Origin: an uncultured Acidobacteriota bacterium
GTDB taxonomy: Bacteria; Acidobacteriota; Blastocatellia; Pyrinomonadales; Pyrinomonadaceae
Assembly: GCA_902826385.1 (NCBI GenBank)
Contig: CADEEU010000014.1
Coordinates: 1-22,591 of the forward strand
Length of the DNA: 22,591 nucleotides
Reading direction: 5' to 3'
Every line of letters begins with the position of its first letter. Position 1 is the first letter of the stretch. Under the pieces are notes generated by a model. That model had not been told where the DNA came from and searched no databases. It saw only the letters and a list, made by a program, of their open reading frames with translations. Shown here one piece after another: positions 7,906 through 16,079 of this stretch. The position numbers and the translations under genes were made by a program.

Positions 7906-8988
7906 ATGTCAGTCTACAAAAGATACAATGGTAAGCGAGTCTCATCCTCCCATCCCGACTACTCAAAAGCTCGGTGGTGGATCTATAAGCGGCTGAAAGG
8001 GAAGGTCATTCATCAGAGTGTGCCCGAAGCGAAGACGAAACAAGAGGCTGAATTGGCCGAGCGGCAGATCATTAAAGCGTCCTTTGATCATAGCTATAAC
8101 GTTACAGATACCACCACCACTCTTGCCTCGTTCATTGATGAGAAATATCGGCCCTATGTCCAGCAGAACAACGTCAACAAAGGAGCTAAGGAACTCTACA
8201 TAAGGCTTCTGCTTGGTCACTTCAAGAAGCAAACACTGTCCAGCATCAGTCCTCAGGATTGTCGGAACTGTCGAACCAAACTACAGACTCGCCAAAACAA
8301 ACGTAAGAAAGAAAGCGCACTCTCATCGGCGTCGATCAACCGGATCATGTCCACGTTGTCGAAGATCTTCAGCTTAGCGTGTGAAGAGGGAATTCTGGAA
8401 CGCAACCCGATGCAATACGTGAAGTCACTGCCGGAACCGCCCCCTCGAAGACGGCTGCTAAATCCGAAACAAAAGGAGGCCCTTTGGACAGAGTTGGAGA
8501 AGGATGCGTTACTTTATCGACTGATAGTCCTCGCAGTGAATCTTCCATTACGTCGCGGACAACTTGTCGCGATCACGGAAGATGTCATCGATTTTGAAAA
8601 CGAACATGTTTTTGTGATCGGTTCGAAGGGAAGACCTCCACGCCTAGTTCCGCTCAACGCAACCGCGACAAAGATCCTGAAAGCGATGATTGAGGATCAC
8701 CAGTTGCCGTTTCCCGTTAAAGACTTTCGTAAGCGATGGCACACTGCGCTCAGAAACGCAGGGATAAACAAGAAAGGTGGAACGAGGGAGGAGAACTATC
8801 ACTTCCACGATCTTCGAAGCTACTTCGCGAGCGAGCTGATCCGGCGGAACACGAATCCGTTGATAGTCCAGAACCTATTTGCCCATTCCGACATGAGCAT
8901 CACAACGGTCTACGCTCAAACCGATGACAAACTCTTGTTGGAGGCGGTCAAGCGGCTTGACGAAATCGACAATGGTGAGGTGCAGTAA
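7906..8988 (+). CDS. Tyrosine recombinase / phage-type integrase
   Basis: A 360-residue site-specific recombinase. The N-terminal part includes a basic arm-binding region (to about residue 65) and a SAM-like core-binding domain (about 75-175). The catalytic domain carries the full set of expected residues: Arg in NLPLRRGQL (about 216-217), Lys in IGSKGRPPR (about 241), HxxR in FHDLRSYFAS (His301, Arg304), His327 in LFAHSDMS and the nucleophile Tyr336 in VYAQTD. It cuts and rejoins DNA at an attachment core, very likely the tRNA-Pro fragment 370 bases upstream. The ATG at 7906 is preferred over the TTG at 7858 because the recognisable protein begins there, though its ribosome site is weak. It appears intact, so the element may still be mobile. 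Confidence 0.9.
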   Translation: MSVYKRYNGKRVSSSHPDYSKARWWIYKRLKGKVIHQSVPEAKTKQEAELAERQIIKASFDHSYNVTDTTTTLASFIDEKYRPYVQQNNVNKGAKELYIRLLLGHFKKQTLSSISPQDCRNCRTKLQTRQNKRKKESALSSASINRIMSTLSKIFSLACEEGILERNPMQYVKSLPEPPPRRRLLNPKQKEALWTELEKDALLYRLIVLAVNLPLRRGQLVAITEDVIDFENEHVFVIGSKGRPPRLVPLNATATKILKAMIEDHQLPFPVKDFRKRWHTALRNAGINKKGGTREENYHFHDLRSYFASELIRRNTNPLIVQNLFAHSDMSITTVYAQTDDKLLLEAVKRLDEIDNGEVQ

Positions 8989-9086
8989 TTTTGCATTACT
9001 CAGCAAGTCAGAACGGTTTCCGATTCCTTAGGACGAGAGGGTCGGCCTGATAACTGATCTTTCCACGGCCGGGCATCGCGGTCGAA

Positions 9087-9743
9087 TTATCTCGGGTTCA
9101 GAAAGGGCCGATTTGGGTCGCATCTTTTTTCAATTTCGACTGCTGCTCGATAGTCCTCGGGTGTGTTCAAGTTTAAGAACAAGAATTCGGAGCCTTGAAT
9201 ATCCTGGATCTCGGAAAACCCAATTACCCGTGTCTTGAGTCGCCCACGCAGTTGCTGCAATCGCCAATCACCAGCGGACAACATTTTTTGGATCTCGGGA
9301 AGACACCCGTCCCGCCGATACAGTCCGCAAAGGGGCTGAACACGTCCGTCGGGCTGTGCGGGGAAGACGGCATCGACATCGTTCACTTGCTCATCGCCGC
9401 TTTGCCGCAGGATATGTACCATCTGAGTCATCAATTCGCCAGTGACAAACGGCAGGTCGCAGGCAAGCACGGCTATCCATTCTGTCTTAGCGTTTACAAG
9501 AGCTGTATTTAGACCCACGATCGCCCCGCGGGCATTCCCTATGGTTTGATGATCTTGAATTATTGGATGCGAAGTAATTTCGTCAGTTAAATTGCCGACA
9601 ATATGAACGGTGTTTGTAATGGGAAACAGTGTACTCGCCGCACGGTCGACGAGCGTCCTGCCGCCAAGCAACAGGGCCGCTTTGTTATGCCCCATTCGTC
9701 GGCTTTGGCCACCCGCCAAAACAAATCCATCGATTAGGATCAT
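9087..9743 (-). CDS. mobA: MobA-like molybdenum cofactor guanylyltransferase
   Basis: A 218-residue NTP transferase. The N-terminal signature GFVLAGGQSRRMGHNKAALL (about residues 6-25) is the nucleotide-binding loop of MobA, and ACDLPFV (about 94-100) carries the metal-binding aspartate. It joins GMP (less often CMP) to molybdopterin, giving the bis-MGD form used by nitrate reductases of the DMSO reductase family. It is the last gene of the minus-strand nitrate operon, starting six bases after the transporter stop codon, and so supplies cofactor to the oxidoreductase encoded upstream. It is convergent with the integrase, with about 98 bases between them and no obvious terminator. Confidence 0.88.
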   Translation of the reverse strand: MILIDGFVLAGGQSRRMGHNKAALLLGGRTLVDRAASTLFPITNTVHIVGNLTDEITSHPIIQDHQTIGNARGAIVGLNTALVNAKTEWIAVLACDLPFVTGELMTQMVHILRQSGDEQVNDVDAVFPAQPDGRVQPLCGLYRRDGCLPEIQKMLSAGDWRLQQLRGRLKTRVIGFSEIQDIQGSEFLFLNLNTPEDYRAAVEIEKRCDPNRPFLNPR

Positions 9744-9749
9744 TAGGTT

Positions 9750-10949
9750 CTAAAAAGATTCTCTGGTCGCCTCGTCACTCTTACTTAACGGTTTAATGAA
9801 TGAAAAATAGTTGACCGCAAGACAGATCACTGAGAACAAAGAAAGAAATACAAACCCAAGCGTGTAAGATCCGGTAGCGTCCTTAACAAATCCGAGTTCA
9901 AGCGGTGGAAAGAACCCCCCCAGACCGCCAAACGCCCCGACAAGTCCAGTGACTGTAGCGGTTTCGTTCGGGAAATACTGAGGAACGAGCTTAAATACGG
10001 CTCCGTTACCCAGGCCAAGTGCAGCGGCGCAACCAAGCGCTCCGATCGTGAAAGGAACGATAGAAACGGAGCTCAACAGAAGTGCAAGTACAGCGATCGC
10101 CGCGAAAACACCGAGTAGAACCTTGCCGCCTCCGATCTTGTCGGCCAAGATCCCGCCAACTGGTCGCAGGACGGTTGCTACAAGGACAAATCCCGCGGTG
10201 CGGGCCCCGGCGTCGGTCGGGGTTAAGCTAAATATTTCCCTCAAGAAGGTGGGCAGATAAAGGGCGAGAGCGACGAAACCGCCGAATGTAAGGAAATAGA
10301 ATAATGACAGTATCCAGGCGTAGCCGGAGGTTCGCAGAACGCTGAGATTCTGTTTCAGTGTTTTTGGAGCGGCCGTTATAGCAGCGTCCTGAGCAGAAAA
10401 ATAGAACATTAGTCCCCAGCTAAATGTGACGGCCGCAAAGATGAAGAAAACATAACGCCAGTCACCCAAGTAGATCGCGAGGACAGGCGCGGAAAATACA
10501 GCGATCGACTGTCCAATGTTGCCCATTCCGTAAATGCCAAGGGCGGTCCCCTGCTTTTCACGACTGAACCATTTTGAGGTAAAGCCGACGCCGACCGGAA
10601 AGGATGTTCCGGCGAGCCCGAGAAATAGGCCGAGGATCAGCAATTGGGTGTAACTTTGCGAAAAGCCTATTGCGATCGCAGGGACTGCTGAAAATACGAG
10701 AAGAGCCGCAAAGATACGTCGACCGCCATATTTATCCGCCAGCATTCCCGCAAAAAGACGGCCGATCGAGCCCAGCAGGACAGGAATCGCGATCAAAAGG
10801 CTCTTTTCCTTGCCAGAAAGGCCATATAGCTCGGTGAAGGTGGGGGCGAGTGCGGCGATAAGACCCCAGACGGCAAATGTAACGGCGAAGGCAGTTGTCG
10901 AAAAAAAAAGTGCCCGAGCGGAGCCAGGCTGAAATGTCTTAGTATCCAT
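9750..10949 (-). CDS. narK: NarK/NasA-type nitrate/nitrite transporter (MFS)
   Basis: A 399-residue major facilitator protein with about 12 membrane segments. It has the nitrate/nitrite porter signatures: GLGNGAVFKLVPQYFP (about 312-327) in the second half and GAFGGLGGFFPP (338-349). The two arginines that bind the anion in NarK-type porters appear as Arg64 (GSIGRLFAGMLADKYGGRR) and Arg262 (VLRPVGGILADKIGGG). It imports nitrate and/or exports nitrite. Six bases separate it from mobA, so those two are co-transcribed. An 88-base gap precedes it, holding a repeated GTCTTATAC motif, so it may also have its own promoter. Nitrate specificity is the strongest clue to the substrate of the neighbouring molybdoenzyme. 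Confidence 0.9.
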   Translation of the reverse strand: MDTKTFQPGSARALFFSTTAFAVTFAVWGLIAALAPTFTELYGLSGKEKSLLIAIPVLLGSIGRLFAGMLADKYGGRRIFAALLVFSAVPAIAIGFSQSYTQLLILGLFLGLAGTSFPVGVGFTSKWFSREKQGTALGIYGMGNIGQSIAVFSAPVLAIYLGDWRYVFFIFAAVTFSWGLMFYFSAQDAAITAAPKTLKQNLSVLRTSGYAWILSLFYFLTFGGFVALALYLPTFLREIFSLTPTDAGARTAGFVLVATVLRPVGGILADKIGGGKVLLGVFAAIAVLALLLSSVSIVPFTIGALGCAAALGLGNGAVFKLVPQYFPNETATVTGLVGAFGGLGGFFPPLELGFVKDATGSYTLGFVFLSLFSVICLAVNYFSFIKPLSKSDEATRESF

Positions 10950-10951
10950 AC

Positions 10952-10983
10952 GTCTTATACAACGTCCCCCTCAAGTCTTATAC
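10952..10983. repeat. Direct repeat GTCTTATAC upstream of the nitrate transporter gene
   Basis: The 9-base word occurs at 10952-10960 and 10975-10983, a 23-base period of about two helical turns. In the direction of the transporter gene it reads GTATAAGAC twice. It is immediately upstream of the start codon and could be an operator or chance. Confidence 0.3.
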
Positions 10984-11037
10984 CTGTGGCCACGAACCGA
11001 GGGAAGGTCAACGAGCTTAATGAAAAACCGGGTCGAC

Positions 11038-11277
11038 TCATCGAGGCGGAGAGGGCTTCCACCAAACGATTATGCTAAGTGCGATCAGCCAACATATCCC
11101 CGATGCAATGACCAGCGGTACCAGCTGAGAGTATTCATGTGCGAGACCAGCCTCAACCGCCGCCGAAAGTATCCATAGCTGTGCAATATTGATCATTACG
11201 AGCATCGCTAGCCGGGCCTGCCAAACGGCGGCAAGTCCACGGCTCTGGGGCCTAGTGGGTTTCGAGTTATCCTTCAT
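11038..11277 (-). CDS. Small two-helix membrane protein of the nitrate operon (possibly DUF6755)
   Basis: A 79-residue protein with a basic N-terminus (KPTRPQSRGLAAVWQAR) and two hydrophobic helices (about residues 23-42 and 50-71), ending in WWKPSPPR. No cofactor-binding cysteine or histidine pair is evident. Its start codon overlaps the end of the Rieske gene by 11 bases, so the two are translationally coupled and it is probably a structural or assembly subunit of the same complex. The layout resembles small DUF6755-type proteins beside Rieske and nitrate reductase genes, but I recall this from family knowledge and could not test it. Confidence 0.65.
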   Translation of the reverse strand: MKDNSKPTRPQSRGLAAVWQARLAMLVMINIAQLWILSAAVEAGLAHEYSQLVPLVIASGICWLIALSIIVWWKPSPPR

Positions 11278-11854
11278 GGCCGCGAACCTCCCTTTTCACT
11301 GCAAAGATCTCTCCGTTTATTGTTTCAAGCTCGATTCTATCGAGCGGACGCGGCGGCGGGCCATATAAGACCTCGCCGGTTTTCGAACTGAAACCACCGT
11401 TGTGACACGGGCATTCGAGGCGGTCATTTTCCTGTGAATAAAAGACCGGACAGGACAGATGGGTGCATTTCTGACCAAATGCAGCGTAGCTACCATCGGT
11501 ACCACGAATCAAAATTGCTGTATCCTCGGCGGCAGGGTAAGAGAAATTGAGGGCTGAACCAGGTTCGATGCTCATAGCACCGTCGATCTTCGCCGGAGTG
11601 AACTTCGCTGGCGTTCGGGCATCATATGCGGCTTTGCCTGCAAATCCGGCCGCACCGACGAATAATGCACTTGAAGTCAAAAAGAGAAAGTTGCAAAACT
11701 CGCGCCTTGTAACCTGTGCCTCGCTGTCGCGTTCGTAAGGGAACTCGGCCTGGTACGGAGCGGTTGCCGTGCGGACGTTGCTTTCGTCCGACACTTCGCT
11801 GTCTGCGGCCAGGATCTTGTTAACTATTTCTTGATCGAATGCTTTAGAATTCAT
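11267..11854 (-). CDS. Tat-dependent Rieske [2Fe-2S] protein
   Basis: A 195-residue protein. Residues 1-48 are a polar, acidic cytoplasmic extension. TRREFCNFLFLTSSALFVGA (49-68) is a twin-arginine motif followed by a hydrophobic segment, typical of Rieske proteins anchored by an uncleaved Tat signal. The cluster ligands are Cys130 and His132 (CTHLSC) and Cys148 and His151 (CPCHNG); Cys135 and Cys150 sit where bc1-type Rieske proteins have a stabilising disulfide. GPPPRPLD (165-172) is the proline loop. The usual Ser after CHG is replaced (CHNGGF), predicting a lower redox potential than bc1 Rieske. The start overlaps the ferredoxin-subunit gene by 11 bases. It should face the periplasm, while the catalytic subunit lacks an export signal. 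Confidence 0.9.
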   Translation of the reverse strand: MNSKAFDQEIVNKILAADSEVSDESNVRTATAPYQAEFPYERDSEAQVTRREFCNFLFLTSSALFVGAAGFAGKAAYDARTPAKFTPAKIDGAMSIEPGSALNFSYPAAEDTAILIRGTDGSYAAFGQKCTHLSCPVFYSQENDRLECPCHNGGFSSKTGEVLYGPPPRPLDRIELETINGEIFAVKREVRGHEG

Positions 11855-12494
11855 TGCTCTTATCGGATTCCTCCACTTGGGTGTCTATCCACGATTCTCC
11901 GCTTCCGGGTGAGCCATCGAGGGCGATCTGTCCCTCAAAAACGCCGCAGCCGTCGATGCTAACTTCGTCGGCATCCGTCGGCAACATCATATAGACCTTT
12001 GTCTTAACACTCTGATTGCCAAAAACGTGAGCGTTGACCGGCTTAGTCCTACGCAGTGGAACGATCTGCTCATACGTGCCAAACGAGAGTGCTCCCGTTG
12101 GACAAACGCTTGCGCACATCGGCTTGAGGCCCTCGCTTGTGCGGTCGTAGCACATATCGCACTTCATTTGTAGATGCATTGCCGAGTTGTATTTAGGAAC
12201 ACCGAAGGGACAGGCGTTCACGCAATTGCGGCAATCGAGACAACGTGGTTTAAGGGCGGACATGACCACACCATCTTCATTTTGTTTGATCGCATCTGCG
12301 GGGCAGACCATTGCACAAGTCGGTTCTTCACAATGCATGCAGATAGTCGGCATCGTTGCCGTTGTCTCGCTACGGTCGATGTAGTCAACAAAGATCATCG
12401 AGTAGCCCTTATGCGTTGAGCATTCGCGGCAAGCGGCGACACAGGATCGGCATCCTATACATCGCTGCGGATCGATAAACATGGTTTCATTCAT
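11844..12494 (-). CDS. Four-cluster ferredoxin-type electron transfer subunit
   Basis: A 216-residue DmsB/NrfC-like protein with 16 cysteines arranged for four [4Fe-4S] clusters: Cys12/15/18/22, Cys52/55/60/64, Cys85/88/91/95 and Cys112/115/127/131. Typical strings include CIGCRSCVAAC and CLDCRNCVNACPFG. The C-terminal 75 residues have no cysteine cluster and end in an acidic tail. No signal peptide is present, so it is cytoplasmic, as is the catalytic subunit encoded three bases upstream. It would pass electrons from the membrane subunit to the Mo enzyme. Confidence 0.9.
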   Translation of the reverse strand: MNETMFIDPQRCIGCRSCVAACRECSTHKGYSMIFVDYIDRSETTATMPTICMHCEEPTCAMVCPADAIKQNEDGVVMSALKPRCLDCRNCVNACPFGVPKYNSAMHLQMKCDMCYDRTSEGLKPMCASVCPTGALSFGTYEQIVPLRRTKPVNAHVFGNQSVKTKVYMMLPTDADEVSIDGCGVFEGQIALDGSPGSGESWIDTQVEESDKSNEF

Positions 12495-12497
12495 GCG

Positions 12498-14729
12498 TTA
12501 TTTTCCTCTCTGTACTTCGTTCTGCGACGTACCTTTTCGCACTTCACCTAGTATCGGCAGTTCTCTCGTGTGTATTTTCTCTAATCGGGCAGCACATGCC
12601 TTGAATTCCGGTATCTTAGACGTCGGGTCGAGCGCTGCGTTAGTGATCTGATTTGCCGCGAGTTCCTCGCCCCAGTGATACGGGATAAAGATTGTGTCAG
12701 GCCGAATGGTCTTTACCACTAATGCGGGAAAAATACCTTCACCTCGACGAGAGATTACCTTGACCCGCTCGCCGTCGTTGATCTTATATTTCATCGCTGT
12801 TTCAGGATGGATCTCAACGAAGGGTTCCGGACACTGTTGAACAAGAAAGCCGATACGCCGTGTCTGATTTCCAGACAAATATTGATGAACAATACGCCCG
12901 CTGGTAAAAATCAGAGGATACTCTTCATCCGGTAACTCGGCGGCTCCTTTGTATTCGATCGCGTGAAATTTGGCCTTCCCGTCGTCGTGAGCGAACCGCT
13001 CCTCAAACAGACGCGGCGTCCCTGTGCTCTCCTCGGTCGGACACGGCCAGAATACACCGTCTTGCTTGTCGATCTTTTCGTAGGTAATGCCGAAATAATC
13101 CGCCTTACCGCCTTTGGACGCGACGCGTAGTTCGTCAAATATTTCTCTTGGAGACTCAAATTGAAAATACTTACCGCGTCCCATCCGGCGAGCGATCTCC
13201 TGAAGTGTTCGCCAATCCTGGCGAGCTTCTCCGGGCGGGTCGATTGCCTTGTTGATCTTGATAACGCGTCCCTCGCCGCTGGTTGTTGTGCCTTCGTCCT
13301 CGGACCATGTTGTACCGGGCAATACCACATCGGCGTACCGGGCACTCTCCGACAAAAAGAAATCGATGCAGACGTTAAACTCAAGTCCTTCGAGCGACTT
13401 GCGTACTTGATTAGTATCCGGCAAAGAGACCATCATGTTGCTGCAAATCGACAACAGGCCTTTTATCTCGCCCTCACGCATCTTGTTGAATAACTCGACC
13501 GCCGACACGCCTGGTTGAGGTAATTCAGATTCGTCGATGCCCCATACTTCAGCGATGTATTTCCGATGTTCCGGATTAAGCATCGATCGATATCCGGGAA
13601 GTTGATCAGCCTTTTGACCATGTTCACGGCCGCCTTGTCCGTTGCCTTGTCCGGTGATGGTGCCATAGCCCCGGCCCTCGGAGCCGATCTTACCGGTTGC
13701 GAGTGCAATGTTGATGTAACTCAATACATTCTCGGTTCCGTTGGAATGATGTTCGATGCCGCGAGCATGCATGATCATTCCAGTCTTTGCTCGGCCGTAA
13801 AGCCGTGCGGCTTGAATGATCTTTTCCGCCGGAACGCCAGAGATCTCGGATGCAACATCGGGTGGATAATTTAAAGCTGCAACTTTGGTAGCTTCCCAGT
13901 CGTTAGTGCGGCTGTCGATAAATGCCTGATCGATGAGGTTCTCATTTATGAGGACATTCAAGATGCCGTTCGCGACTGCGACATCCGTCCCTGGCTTGAG
14001 CTGTAAATGTAGATCGCCCTGACGAGCGGTTGGCGTCTCACGCGGATCGATGACTATCCACACACCACCGTTGTCACGCTGCTTCCAAAGAAATCCATTA
14101 AGGATCGGAAAGGTCTCGGCACAATTTGCTCCGGCGATTATGAGAACCTCGGCGTGCGGTATATCGCTCCATGGATTTGCCGCCCGGTCGATGCCGAATG
14201 CCTTGTTATTGCCGCCTGCAGCGGAGGCCATGCAAAGCCGTCCATTGTAATCAATGTATCTGGTCTGCAAACCAAGGCGGGCGAATTTACCGACGAGATA
14301 AGTCTTTTCGGTCGTCAGCGACGAGCCAGAATAAACAGCGATCGAATCCTTGCCGTATTTTTCCTGTAGCCCCTTGAATTTAGTGACGATCAGATCGAGC
14401 GCCTCGTCCCAGCTTGCCCGTTCAAAATTACCGTTTCGCTTTATCAGCGGATATTCCAGCCGATCTGGGTGATGTGTCTGTAGATAGGCCGTCACTCCCT
14501 TGGGACACAGACGACCCTCGTTAACCGGAAAATCGTAACGCGGTTCGACGCCGACAACATGATTCTTTTCGACCAGCAGATTCATGCCGCATTGCATTCC
14601 GCAGTATGGGCAATGGGTCGGCACCATCTTGTCGATCTTTCGCTCGGCACTCCAACCGCCGATAGGCTCATCGTGCAGATGAGGGCCGAAACGGTCAATT
14701 ATGCTTGCGAGATTTTCTACTTTTGACAT
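12498..14729 (-). CDS. Molybdopterin oxidoreductase, NasA/NapA-type nitrate reductase catalytic subunit (predicted)
   Basis: A 743-residue bis-MGD enzyme. The N-terminal [4Fe-4S] motif is Cys40-x2-Cys43-x3-Cys47 and Cys75 followed by Lys77 (CPKG), the lysine that links cluster and pterin in the Nap/Nas/Fdh group. Cys166 in NGRLCMASA is the probable Mo ligand, as in NapA and NasA. The C-terminal cofactor-binding domain includes IPYHWGEELAANQITNAA and DPTSKIPEFKACAARLEKI. There is no twin-arginine signal; residues 1-35 are polar, so the protein is cytoplasmic. Nitrate is the likeliest substrate because narK is in the same operon; a formate dehydrogenase-like role is the main alternative. It starts six bases after the cytochrome b gene stop and ends three bases before the ferredoxin gene. 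Confidence 0.88.
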   Translation of the reverse strand: MSKVENLASIIDRFGPHLHDEPIGGWSAERKIDKMVPTHCPYCGMQCGMNLLVEKNHVVGVEPRYDFPVNEGRLCPKGVTAYLQTHHPDRLEYPLIKRNGNFERASWDEALDLIVTKFKGLQEKYGKDSIAVYSGSSLTTEKTYLVGKFARLGLQTRYIDYNGRLCMASAAGGNNKAFGIDRAANPWSDIPHAEVLIIAGANCAETFPILNGFLWKQRDNGGVWIVIDPRETPTARQGDLHLQLKPGTDVAVANGILNVLINENLIDQAFIDSRTNDWEATKVAALNYPPDVASEISGVPAEKIIQAARLYGRAKTGMIMHARGIEHHSNGTENVLSYINIALATGKIGSEGRGYGTITGQGNGQGGREHGQKADQLPGYRSMLNPEHRKYIAEVWGIDESELPQPGVSAVELFNKMREGEIKGLLSICSNMMVSLPDTNQVRKSLEGLEFNVCIDFFLSESARYADVVLPGTTWSEDEGTTTSGEGRVIKINKAIDPPGEARQDWRTLQEIARRMGRGKYFQFESPREIFDELRVASKGGKADYFGITYEKIDKQDGVFWPCPTEESTGTPRLFEERFAHDDGKAKFHAIEYKGAAELPDEEYPLIFTSGRIVHQYLSGNQTRRIGFLVQQCPEPFVEIHPETAMKYKINDGERVKVISRRGEGIFPALVVKTIRPDTIFIPYHWGEELAANQITNAALDPTSKIPEFKACAARLEKIHTRELPILGEVRKGTSQNEVQRGK

Positions 14730-14735
14730 TGTTAT

Positions 14736-15824
14736 TTATTCGCCGTCTGCACGAGTGCCATGAAAGACCTTATCCGGGCGGTCCATAAGCACAGAGTATG
14801 CTAGCCCGCGCATTACACGTTTGCAGCGAGGGCAATAGTCCTGAAGCGTTTCGCCATTTTCCATCGTATAGTCAAAACCAACCTTTTCTACGACACTCTT
14901 CAAATCGCCGAGCCACATAACGGATGCGAATTCCACACCACACCGCCGGCATTTTGCCTGCTCCATCTCTTTTGCTCGCTGCTGATAAAGTTCCACCCCG
15001 ATCGATGCTGGACGCTGTACGATATGAAACAGCTTTCCAAACGGCAAGAAGAAAAGTGTCATTATCACGATCGCTTGGTGGGTCAGTGCGATGAACGAGT
15101 ACATATATCCGCCGAAATACGTGCTCGATGCCGTTAGCATGAGACCCGAGACACAGATCGCAATCAACAGAAGATGCGGAACAAAATCCAAAAGGAATTG
15201 CTGGACCGCAATTGCTCCGCGGTCTTTTAATCGGCGATGGATCGCAATAGCACAGCCCGCTAGCACCATGATGGCAGTGAAATTGAGTGCCTTGAACGTA
15301 AAAAAAGCCACTACGCTGTGGACGTCCATCGACTGCACTGGAAAGCCGAATAGATAGGCCCTGTACGCCGTATCGCCTTCAAGTTTGAAATGTATCCAGC
15401 CCCAAACCAGCGGAAATGTGATGGCGGCGGAGAGGATGCATCCCCACATGATCAAGAAGTGCATCAGCCATCTTGATCTCGCACGTTTGAAGATGAACTT
15501 CTGCGCGAGCATATTGATGCCTACCGTTTTTGTCGCATCCAGCGTATTGCGGGCAAATTTCTTTCGCTGGAAAAACAACTTTAGCCCTCGAGAAAAATAC
15601 GCACGTGTCGCGGGTCGCTGAAGCCAAAGTGCATATCGGAAAAAAATAGCTCCAAAGGCAACGATACTCGCGATCAGATATCCAAAAAGGGCCGAGTCGA
15701 AATGTTCAAGATTACGCGAACCGACAATAACAAGTGCCGTCAGAGCCATTGATGCCCCGAGCCCGATCAAGGTCGGGTTGCGATAATTAATCGAAGTAGC
15801 TGGCTTGGTGATCTCGATGGGCAT
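14736..15824 (-). CDS. NarI/HdrE-like cytochrome b membrane subunit with C-terminal CxxC pair
   Basis: A 362-residue inner membrane protein with about six helices (residues 16-36, 45-68, 119-146, 168-195, 214-234, 242-269). His122, His169, His217, His249 and His267 lie in or near the helices and could ligate b haems, as in NarI- or HdrE/DsrM-type quinol-oxidising subunits. The soluble C-terminus (about 285-362) has CRRC (292/295) and CPRC (331/334), a probable zinc-ribbon or rubredoxin-like metal site not usual in NarI. It is the first gene of the operon that continues through the Mo enzyme, ferredoxin, Rieske, transporter and MobA genes, and likely takes electrons from the quinol pool. Haem assignment is inferred from fold similarity. 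Confidence 0.75.
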   Translation of the reverse strand: MPIEITKPATSINYRNPTLIGLGASMALTALVIVGSRNLEHFDSALFGYLIASIVAFGAIFFRYALWLQRPATRAYFSRGLKLFFQRKKFARNTLDATKTVGINMLAQKFIFKRARSRWLMHFLIMWGCILSAAITFPLVWGWIHFKLEGDTAYRAYLFGFPVQSMDVHSVVAFFTFKALNFTAIMVLAGCAIAIHRRLKDRGAIAVQQFLLDFVPHLLLIAICVSGLMLTASSTYFGGYMYSFIALTHQAIVIMTLFFLPFGKLFHIVQRPASIGVELYQQRAKEMEQAKCRRCGVEFASVMWLGDLKSVVEKVGFDYTMENGETLQDYCPRCKRVMRGLAYSVLMDRPDKVFHGTRADGE

Positions 15825-16067
15825 TCGTTTTTTCTATAGGGCAACCATCTGTCGTCTGCAAAATGAGTGCCAACCTAAAAGAGAATATGGTGCGTACAAC
15901 TAATGAGCAATTCCTTGGGCTTAGATAGTTATCATATATTCGAAACGTTACAGGCGAAAATACCAGTGCGCGTATTTATGCGGATCGGCAGCGTGAAAAC
16001 TCGCGGTCAAAGAAGATCCGGATCGATAGCGAGTAATGTAAAAATGAGTAGAAGGCCCTTCGTAAAC

Positions 16068-16079
16068 GTGATAGATCAC
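16068..16079. promoter_or_regulatory. Palindrome GTGAT-N2-ATCAC
   Basis: Perfect 5-bp arms with a 2-base spacer. The half-sites look like Fnr/Crp half-sites, but the spacing is two bases shorter than TGA-N6-TCA, so it may bind a different regulator or be coincidental. It lies midway between the nitrate operon and the regulator gene. Confidence 0.3.

Noticed and set aside
12911..13708. Alternative minus-strand frames inside the molybdopterin oxidoreductase gene
   Set aside because: They are out-of-frame shadows rich in Arg/Ser; the main frame has continuous family motifs across the whole region.
16068..16079. GTGATAGATCAC as a standard Crp or Fnr site
   Set aside because: The spacing between GA and TC is four bases rather than six, so it does not fit the family geometry. 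Kept only as a low-confidence palindrome.
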